From positions 1 to 11,344 of the forward strand of contig CAZABC010000055.1 in the NCBI GenBank assembly GCA_964483405.1: 11,344 bases of DNA, written 5' to 3'. Positions 6,809-11,344 of the stretch are shown here, piece by piece. Position 1 is the stretch's first letter. The number at the start of each line of letters is the position of its first letter. Origin of the DNA: CAZABC01 sp964483405 (GTDB taxonomy: Bacteria; Chloroflexota; Limnocylindria; Limnocylindrales; CSP1-4). The notes beneath the pieces are model-generated. The model was not told where the DNA came from. It ran no database searches and worked only from the letters and a program-made list of their open reading frames with translations. Made by a program: the position numbers and the translations under genes.

Positions 6809-7729
6809 CTACGGGAGGAGCTGGCGAAGCGCGAAGGCGACGTTCGCCGGCCGCTCGGCGAGCCGACGCATGTACCACGGGTACCAGAACTCGCCGTAGG
6901 CGATCAGGTCGCGGACCCGGTAGCCCTCGCGGGCCAGCCGCCGCTGCTCGCCGTCGCGGATGCCGTAGAGCATCTGGACCTCGAACGCGCTCTTCGGCAG
7001 CCCGAGCGCCTTCGCGTGCGCGGCGACCTGCTCGATGAGCCGGACGTCGTGGGTCCCGAGGCCGAGCCGGACCCGTCGCCCGGCTCGGATCGCCTCGAGC
7101 ATCGACACGCACACGCCGAGGTAGCTCGCGTCGATCGCCCGGCGGTCGCGGTAGACGATGCGCTCGGGCTCCGCGTACGCGCCCTTCACCATCCGGATGG
7201 ACGGCTCGAGCGGGATGAGTCGCTGGACGTCGTCGGCGGTCCGCTTCAGGTAGGCCTGGAGGCAGATCCCGACGTTCGGGTGGGCCCGCTTCAGGCGCTC
7301 GTACAGGACGATCGTCCGCTCGACGTACGCGCTCGACTCCATGTCGATCCAGAGCTCGCCACCGAGGGTCGCCGCCTTCGTCGCGAGCGCGGCGAGGTGC
7401 TCGAATGCGAGGTCCTCGTCGATGTCGAGCCCGAGCTGCGTCGGCTTGACCGAGATCTCGCCGTCGATCCCGCGGTCGCGGATGTCCTCGAGGAGCCTGT
7501 CGTAGTGGGCGGCGACCTCGTCCGCGCCGCCCCGGTCGGTCAGGTTCTCGCCGAGGCGGGTGAAGAGCGTCCCGATCCCGAGGGCCTCGAACCGCTCCGC
7601 CGCGGCCAGGGCATCCTCGGCGCGCTCGCCCGGCATGAAACGCCGGACCGCGCGCCGGGCGAAGCGCAGTCGCGGGATGCGTTCCCGGAGCCAGGGGTTG
7701 CCGGCCATCCACAGGAGGATCGTTCGCAT
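6809..7729 (-). CDS. Proline dehydrogenase (FAD-dependent)
   Basis: This is a 306-residue monofunctional proline dehydrogenase, close to the usual length of bacterial single-domain enzymes (about 300-310). It oxidises L-proline to delta-1-pyrroline-5-carboxylate with FAD and passes electrons to the quinone pool. The family landmarks are in order: LFTRLGENL (55-63), EISVKPTQLGLDID (91-104) with K95, LWIDMESSAYVERT (126-139) with D129, QAYLKRT (158-164), IRMVKGAYAEP (178-188), GLGTHD (223-228), FEVQMLYGIRDGEQRRLA (249-266) and the substrate-binding YMRRLAERPAN (286-296). The ATG at 7729 is chosen because it gives the family length and has a TAGATT box 7 nt before it; an in-frame start at 7756 would add nine residues. 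It follows the aldehyde dehydrogenase gene by 58 bp, matching proline catabolism to glutamate. Confidence 0.93.
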   Translation of the reverse strand: MRTILLWMAGNPWLRERIPRLRFARRAVRRFMPGERAEDALAAAERFEALGIGTLFTRLGENLTDRGGADEVAAHYDRLLEDIRDRGIDGEISVKPTQLGLDIDEDLAFEHLAALATKAATLGGELWIDMESSAYVERTIVLYERLKRAHPNVGICLQAYLKRTADDVQRLIPLEPSIRMVKGAYAEPERIVYRDRRAIDASYLGVCVSMLEAIRAGRRVRLGLGTHDVRLIEQVAAHAKALGLPKSAFEVQMLYGIRDGEQRRLAREGYRVRDLIAYGEFWYPWYMRRLAERPANVAFALRQLLP

Positions 7730-7736
7730 GTGATCG

Positions 7737-7742
7737 AATCTA
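7737..7742 (-). promoter_or_regulatory. Candidate -10 box of the proline dehydrogenase gene (TAGATT)
   Basis: The minus strand reads TAGATT, fitting the TAnnnT core of a -10 element, then seven bases (CGATCAC) and the ATG at 7729. There is no Shine-Dalgarno. A transcript from this box would begin at the start codon, so the gene may have its own leaderless promoter although it follows the aldehyde dehydrogenase gene closely. Confidence 0.35.
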
Positions 7743-7759
7743 GCCGAGCAGCGCACGGC

Positions 7760-7785
7760 CGGCGGGCCGACGGCGCGGCCCGCCG
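7760..7785. terminator. Perfect 9-bp hairpin between aldehyde dehydrogenase and proline dehydrogenase genes
   Basis: CGGCGGGCC (7760-7768) and GGCCCGCCG (7777-7785) are perfect inverted repeats with an 8-nt loop. The hairpin begins just after the aldehyde dehydrogenase stop (TGA, 7788-7790) and ends before the proposed proline dehydrogenase promoter. There is no T-tract. It may be a terminator, a partial terminator or an mRNA stability element. Confidence 0.42.
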
Positions 7786-7787
7786 TC

Positions 7788-9419
7788 TCAGCCCCGACCG
7801 CGCCCGACCGATCGGACGACCCGCCCGACGAGATGCGCGAGCCCGGCCCGGTCGGCCCGGAGCGCCCCGAGCCGCCGTCGCCAGCGGGTCCCGTAGAGCA
7901 CCCGGAGCGCGCCGCGGAAGCCCTCGCCTAGGCGGGCGTCGTACGGGTGCCACCAGGCCGGCCGGTACCAGCCGGGGGCGATCCCCAGCGACTTCGGCCG
8001 GGTGACCTCGAGCAGCCCATAGCGCGACCGGCCGACGCCGAAGCCGGATGCCTTCCGGCCGGTCCAGCCGACCTGGCTGATCCCGTACGTCGAGAGGTGG
8101 TCGTTGACGAGGACCGACCCGACGTCGAGCCGCTCGGCGATAGAGATCGCCCGTCGCTCGTCGCGGCTCCAGACCGACGCCGAGAGCCCGAAGGCCGAGT
8201 CGTTCGCGAGCCGAACGACGTCGGCCTCGTCGTCGAACGCCTCGATGACCACGACCGGCCCGAAGAGCTCCTCGACCCACAGCCGGGCGTCGTGCGGGAC
8301 GTCGGCGAGGACCGTCGCCGGGAGGTGGCCGACGGCGTCCGGCGCCGCGTCGGGCAGGCGACCGGCATGCGGCCCGCCGGCGACCAGCCGGGCGCCGCGG
8401 GCGAGCGCGTCGGCGACGAGCTCGACGACGAGGTCGCGGCTGTCGGCGTTGGTCATCGCCCCGAGCTGGGTCGCCGGGTCGAGCGGGTCGCCGGGGACGA
8501 GCGCCCGGGCGCGCTCGCCGAGTCGTCGCTCGAGGTCCGCGGCGATCCGGCGGTCGGCGTAGATCCGCTTGATCGAGCCGCACGTCTGGCCGGCATGCCC
8601 GAACCCGGCCCAGGCGGCGCCGGCAGCCGCCCGCTCGAGGTCCGCGTCAACGAGGACGATCATCGCGTCCTTGCCGCCGAGCTCGAGCACGACCGGCGTC
8701 GGGAAGTCGGGTGCGGCCGCGGCGAGGGCCATGACTCGCCGGCCGACCGGCTCGGAGCCCGTGAAGAAGACCTTCGCGATGCCGCGGGCGGTCACCAGCG
8801 CCTCGCCGACGGGGGCGCCGCCGTGGACGATGCCGACGACGTCCTCGGGCACGCCGGCGTCGACGAGGAGGTCCCGGAACGCCTTGCCGAGGAGCGGGGT
8901 GTGGGAGCTCGGCTTGTAGACGATGGCGTTCCCGGCGGCGAGCCCGAAGAGGACCGGGCCGCTGGCGACCGCGAACGGGTAGTTCCACGGCGCGATGACC
9001 GCGAGGACCCCGTACGGGTCGTGCTGGATCCGGTGTCGCCGCCCGAGGAGCATCAGCCACTGCGGCGTGCCCGGGTCAACGGGGCGGAGGTGGCGCTCGG
9101 CGTGGTCCTCGAGCCATCGGCAGGTGTCGAGGACGACCGCGAGCTCCATCGGCACGGCCTCGACGATCGTCTTGCCGGTCTCGATCGCGGCAAGACGGGC
9201 GAGGTCGTCGATCCGCTCGACGCCGAGCTCGCGGACCCGCCGGATCACCCGGAGACGCTCCCGCATCGGCCGGCCGGCCCAGGCCGGCCACGCGGCAACG
9301 GCCCGGTCGACGGTGGCCTGCACGGCCGCGGCGTCGGCCGCCGGCACCTGGTCGACCACCCGGCCGAACGCCTTGTCGCGGCTCGTGACGACCCCGGGAC
9401 TCGGGAGGGTCGTGGACAT
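7788..9419 (-). CDS. NAD(P)-dependent aldehyde dehydrogenase with C-terminal tail; candidate P5C dehydrogenase
   Basis: This is a 543-residue aldehyde dehydrogenase superfamily member (PF00171), oxidising an aldehyde to an acid. All catalytic landmarks are present: PWNYPF with N146, K169 in YKPSS, the FTGSEPVGRRV cofactor loop from 219, general base E246 in LELGGK and nucleophile C280 in GHAGQTCGS. EELFGPVVVI and the ALDH ending LLEVTRPKSL follow. About 65 residues (479-543) then extend past the usual end: a Trp/Tyr/Pro-rich segment (WYRPAWWHPY) and an Arg-rich helix. The motifs and tail remind me of the ALDH22/F15-22 group rather than classical RocA/PruA. Its place before proline dehydrogenase suggests it oxidises P5C/glutamate semialdehyde to glutamate, but another aldehyde is possible. 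The ATG at 9419 has no Shine-Dalgarno. The S41 protease gene diverges 82 bp away. Confidence 0.88.
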   Translation of the reverse strand: MSTTLPSPGVVTSRDKAFGRVVDQVPAADAAAVQATVDRAVAAWPAWAGRPMRERLRVIRRVRELGVERIDDLARLAAIETGKTIVEAVPMELAVVLDTCRWLEDHAERHLRPVDPGTPQWLMLLGRRHRIQHDPYGVLAVIAPWNYPFAVASGPVLFGLAAGNAIVYKPSSHTPLLGKAFRDLLVDAGVPEDVVGIVHGGAPVGEALVTARGIAKVFFTGSEPVGRRVMALAAAAPDFPTPVVLELGGKDAMIVLVDADLERAAAGAAWAGFGHAGQTCGSIKRIYADRRIAADLERRLGERARALVPGDPLDPATQLGAMTNADSRDLVVELVADALARGARLVAGGPHAGRLPDAAPDAVGHLPATVLADVPHDARLWVEELFGPVVVIEAFDDEADVVRLANDSAFGLSASVWSRDERRAISIAERLDVGSVLVNDHLSTYGISQVGWTGRKASGFGVGRSRYGLLEVTRPKSLGIAPGWYRPAWWHPYDARLGEGFRGALRVLYGTRWRRRLGALRADRAGLAHLVGRVVRSVGRGRG

Positions 9420-9427
9420 GGGTCGAA

Positions 9428-9433
9428 AGCCTA
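9428..9433 (-). promoter_or_regulatory. Candidate -10 box of the aldehyde dehydrogenase gene (TAGGCT)
   Basis: The minus strand reads TAGGCT, a TAnnnT-type hexamer, 8 nt before the ATG at 9419, with no Shine-Dalgarno between. The arrangement matches that of the proline dehydrogenase and pabB genes. A -35 box is not evident, so this is a weak call alone. Confidence 0.3.
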
Positions 9434-9501
9434 CATCGTGGTGACTTCTTCACCGACCGGCCACGGTGGCTGAACGCGCGTGCGTCAACATGAAAGGCAC
9501 C

Positions 9502-10875
9502 ATGGAACCGAACGCCCAGCCCGCCCTGCCCATCGCGTCCCCGATCGAGCCCGCGACACTCGCCCCCGAGGCGTCCCCGTCACCGTTGCCGGCGTCGCCC
9601 GCGCCGCGCCGGCGCCGCGGCCGCATCGTCCGTCGTCTCGCAGCCGGCACCCTCGTCGTCGCCCTCGCCGCCGGCGTCTTCGGTGCGGGGGTCGCCGTCG
9701 ACCGGACCGGCCTGCTCGGGGGTCCGGCCGCCGAGGTCGTCGTCGAGGACGCGGAGGACTTCGCCCTCGTCCGCGAAGCCTGGGACCTCCTCCACGAGCG
9801 GTACGTCGGCGCGGCCGACCTGGAGTCCCGCGACCTCGCCCACTCGGCCATCGAGGGCCTGACCGAGGCGATCGACGACCCGGGCCACAGCGGCTTCATG
9901 ACCCCCGAGGAGCGTGAGCGGCAGCACGAGTCGCTGTCGGGCTCGTTCGTCGGGGTCGGCATCCAGGTCGACCCGCGGACCGACGGCGTGACGATCGTCG
10001 GCGTGATGCGCGACAGTCCTGCCGAGGCCGCCGGCCTCCGTCGGGGCGACCGGATCGTCGCCGTCGACGGCACCCCGATCGCGGCCGACGCGATCGACCG
10101 GGTCGTCGAACTCGTCCGCGGCGAGGCCGGGACGAGCGTCACGCTCACCCTCGCCCGGGCCGGCGCGTCCGCCCCGCTCGACGTCACGATGGAGCGGGCC
10201 GAGATCCAGCTGCCGGCCGTGACCTGGGCGCCGGTGCCGGGGACCTCGGTGGCGATGCTCCGGCTCGAGCAGTTCTCGTCCGGGTCGGCGGCCCAGCTGA
10301 CGGCTGCGCTCGACGAGATCCTCGCGACCGGGCCGAGCGGCATCGTCCTCGACCTCCGCGGCAACCCCGGCGGCTACGTCAACGAGGCCGTGACGATCGC
10401 CAGCCAGTTCCTGACCGAGGGCGACGTCCACCTCTCGCGGGACGCGAAGGGCGTCATCACCCCGACCCCCGTGGCGCCGGACGGCGTCGCCACCGAGGTG
10501 CCCCTCGTCGTGCTCGTGGACGAGGGCTCGGCGAGCTCGGCCGAGATCGTCACCGGCGCGCTGCAGGACGCGGGCCGGGCCCCGATCGTCGGTCGCCGGA
10601 CGTTCGGCACCGGGACGGTCGTCTCGGAGACGCCGCTCTCGGACGGCTCCGCGCTCCGCATCGGTGTGATCGAGTGGCTGACCCCGCAGGGTCGCTCGAT
10701 CTGGCGCGAGGGCATCGCGCCGGACCACTCGGTCACGCTCCCGGCCGACGTCGCGCCGCTCGTCCCCGAGGACCTCGACGGGATGGGGCCGCACGCCCTC
10801 GCCCGGAGCGGCGACGCGCAGCTCCTCCGGGCGCTCGAGCTGCTCGAGGCGGACCTGCCGGAGCCGCGAAGCTAG
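9502..10875 (+). CDS. Membrane-anchored PDZ/S41 C-terminal processing peptidase with altered catalytic site
   Basis: This is a 457-residue S41 family protein. A Pro/Ala-rich cytoplasmic N-terminus (1-35), an Arg cluster (PRRRRGRIVRR) and a hydrophobic segment at about 46-66 form an N-terminal anchor with the rest outside. An S41 N-terminal helical part (about 85-145), a PDZ domain (about 145-232, GVGIQVDPRTDGVTIVGVMR then SPAEAAGLRRGDRIVAVDG) and the tail-specific protease domain (about 240-430) follow. DLRGNPGG (284-291) and the serine motif DEGSASSAEIV are intact, with S345 as the expected nucleophile. The lysine expected 25 residues later is T370 (TFGTG in place of TFGKG), and the glutamine four further on is V374. 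The frame is continuous there. The ATG at 9502 has AAAGG at 9493-9497; in-frame GTG 9466 and ATG 9490 are alternatives. It ends at a strong terminator hairpin. Confidence 0.9.
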   Translation: MEPNAQPALPIASPIEPATLAPEASPSPLPASPAPRRRRGRIVRRLAAGTLVVALAAGVFGAGVAVDRTGLLGGPAAEVVVEDAEDFALVREAWDLLHERYVGAADLESRDLAHSAIEGLTEAIDDPGHSGFMTPEERERQHESLSGSFVGVGIQVDPRTDGVTIVGVMRDSPAEAAGLRRGDRIVAVDGTPIAADAIDRVVELVRGEAGTSVTLTLARAGASAPLDVTMERAEIQLPAVTWAPVPGTSVAMLRLEQFSSGSAAQLTAALDEILATGPSGIVLDLRGNPGGYVNEAVTIASQFLTEGDVHLSRDAKGVITPTPVAPDGVATEVPLVVLVDEGSASSAEIVTGALQDAGRAPIVGRRTFGTGTVVSETPLSDGSALRIGVIEWLTPQGRSIWREGIAPDHSVTLPADVAPLVPEDLDGMGPHALARSGDAQLLRALELLEADLPEPRS

Positions 10876-10879
10876 CCGA

Positions 10880-10911
10880 CGCCGATGCCGGCCCTCGGGC
10901 CGGCATCGGCG
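10880..10911. terminator. Bidirectional terminator hairpin with perfect 15-bp stem
   Basis: The arm at 10880-10894 (CGCCGATGCCGGCCC) is the exact reverse complement of 10897-10911, with only TC between them, so the real loop includes a few opened pairs. It fills nearly all of the 37-bp gap between the stops of the convergent S41 (TAG 10873-10875) and KamA-type (TAG at 10913-10915, minus strand) genes. It lacks a T-tract but is by far the strongest hairpin seen here and should act on both strands. Confidence 0.75.
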
Positions 10912-10912
10912 G

Positions 10913-11344
10913 CTACAGGAGCTCGTGGTTGGCGGTGGCGGTCGGCTGACCCTCGGCCGGACGGGGCTCCTCGCCCGGGCCGTACTCGGGCGCGGGGCTG
11001 CCGGTGTCGCCGTCGCCGCCCCCGAGGACCGGCAGCGGCGCGCCGGCTCGGCCCTCGATCGCGCCGACGCCGTACGGGACCCACTTCGAGGGGTCCTGGA
11101 GGCGGTGCTGCTCGACGTTGCCGCGGGCGTGGGTCTCGACGAAGCCGGCCGGCTCGATCCACATCTTCTTGCCGTCGAGGAGGCCGGTGATGCCCTCCTG
11201 GCCCGGCTCGGGCCGCGGGTTCCGGCACCACGAGCAGGTCGCGCTGTCGTGCGCCTGGTAGTCGGTCGGCTCCTCGTAGGTCGTGATGTAGCCCTCGTAG
11301 TTGCGGAGCACGACCTTGTGGTCCGAGTAGCTGATGAGGTAGTT
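10913..11344 (-). CDS. KamA-family radical SAM aminomutase, C-terminal 143 residues (cut by right edge)
   Basis: Only the C-terminus is present, and the frame is open at the window edge. The visible part begins NYLISYSDHKVVLRNYEGYI, then TTYEEPTDY, a close match to the C-terminal segment of lysine 2,3-aminomutase (NYVISQSPRKVVLRNFEG with ITTYTEPENY in the clostridial enzyme, from memory). These PLP- and [4Fe-4S]/SAM-dependent enzymes move an amino group from C2 to C3, making for example beta-lysine. The zinc-ligand region has C37 and C40 (CSWC) where the clostridial protein has C-x-C-x-x-C, so the first cysteine is replaced. GITGLLDGKKMWIEPAGF follows. The last 45 or so residues are a Gly/Pro/Glu-rich, probably disordered tail. 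The radical SAM cysteines lie outside the window, so lysine versus glutamate aminomutase cannot be decided. Confidence 0.85.
   Translation of the reverse strand, partial: NYLISYSDHKVVLRNYEGYITTYEEPTDYQAHDSATCSWCRNPRPEPGQEGITGLLDGKKMWIEPAGFVETHARGNVEQHRLQDPSKWVPYGVGAIEGRAGAPLPVLGGGDGDTGSPAPEYGPGEEPRPAEGQPTATANHELL

Noticed and set aside
7947..9473. Plus-strand 508-codon open frame across the aldehyde dehydrogenase region
   Set aside because: It is the complement of a complete aldehyde dehydrogenase; absence of stops reflects high GC.
10600..10624. Loss of the S41 lysine as a frameshift or pseudogene
   Set aside because: The frame is continuous through TFGTGTVVSE into a normal S41 C-terminal part, so substitution rather than damage explains it.
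1..11344. Mobile element, CRISPR array, defence or secondary-metabolite cluster
   Set aside because: No transposase, integrase, direct-repeat array, terminal repeats or nuclease/toxin gene is visible; the genes are metabolic and evenly GC-rich.

Overview
The window is very GC-rich (above 70% by eye) and densely coded. It reads as ordinary bacterial chromosome, with no insertion sequence, phage gene, CRISPR array, tRNA or rRNA that I can see. The organism cannot be fixed from sequence alone. A high-GC Chloroflexota lineage or an actinobacterium fits best, judging by base composition, the CysA-like sulfurtransferase, the mix of leaderless-looking and Shine-Dalgarno starts, and an S41 protease with an atypical active site. 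That placement is inference.

Layout, left to right. (1) 1-1257, minus strand: a class IV aminotransferase (probable aminodeoxychorismate lyase, PabC) is translationally coupled to an unknown protein that runs off the left edge. (2) 1285-2412, plus: a cytoplasmic serine hydrolase of the beta-lactamase/esterase fold. (3) 2423-3898, minus: aminodeoxychorismate synthase component I (PabB). The two p-aminobenzoate (folate) genes are on the same strand but are separated by the oppositely oriented hydrolase. (4) 3977-5152, plus: a DmpA/P1-family aminopeptidase. (5) 5271-6639, minus: a two-gene unit of an unknown 151-residue protein and a CysA/SseA-type thiosulfate sulfurtransferase, preceded by a dyad that resembles an IscR/Rrf2 operator. 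(6) 6809-9419, minus: an aldehyde dehydrogenase followed by proline dehydrogenase, a likely proline-to-glutamate catabolic pair. (7) 9502-10875, plus: a membrane-anchored PDZ/S41 protease whose usual catalytic lysine and glutamine are replaced. (8) 10913-11344, minus: the C-terminal end of a KamA-type radical SAM aminomutase, cut by the right edge.

Strand switches are frequent. Convergent ends are 10, 118 and 37 bp apart, and the 37-bp gap is almost entirely a 15-bp-stem terminator. Divergent starts are 27, 78 and 82 bp apart. Three minus-strand genes (pabB, aldehyde dehydrogenase, proline dehydrogenase) have a -10-like hexamer ending about 7-8 nt before the ATG and no Shine-Dalgarno, which suggests leaderless transcripts.

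I do not see a clear new multi-gene system. The most interesting items are the IscR-like dyad before the unknown-gene/sulfurtransferase unit, the S41 protease with a changed catalytic site, and the tailed aldehyde dehydrogenase standing where a P5C dehydrogenase is expected. No gene-free stretch exceeds 300 bases; the longest, 6640-6808 (169 bp), holds the dyad.
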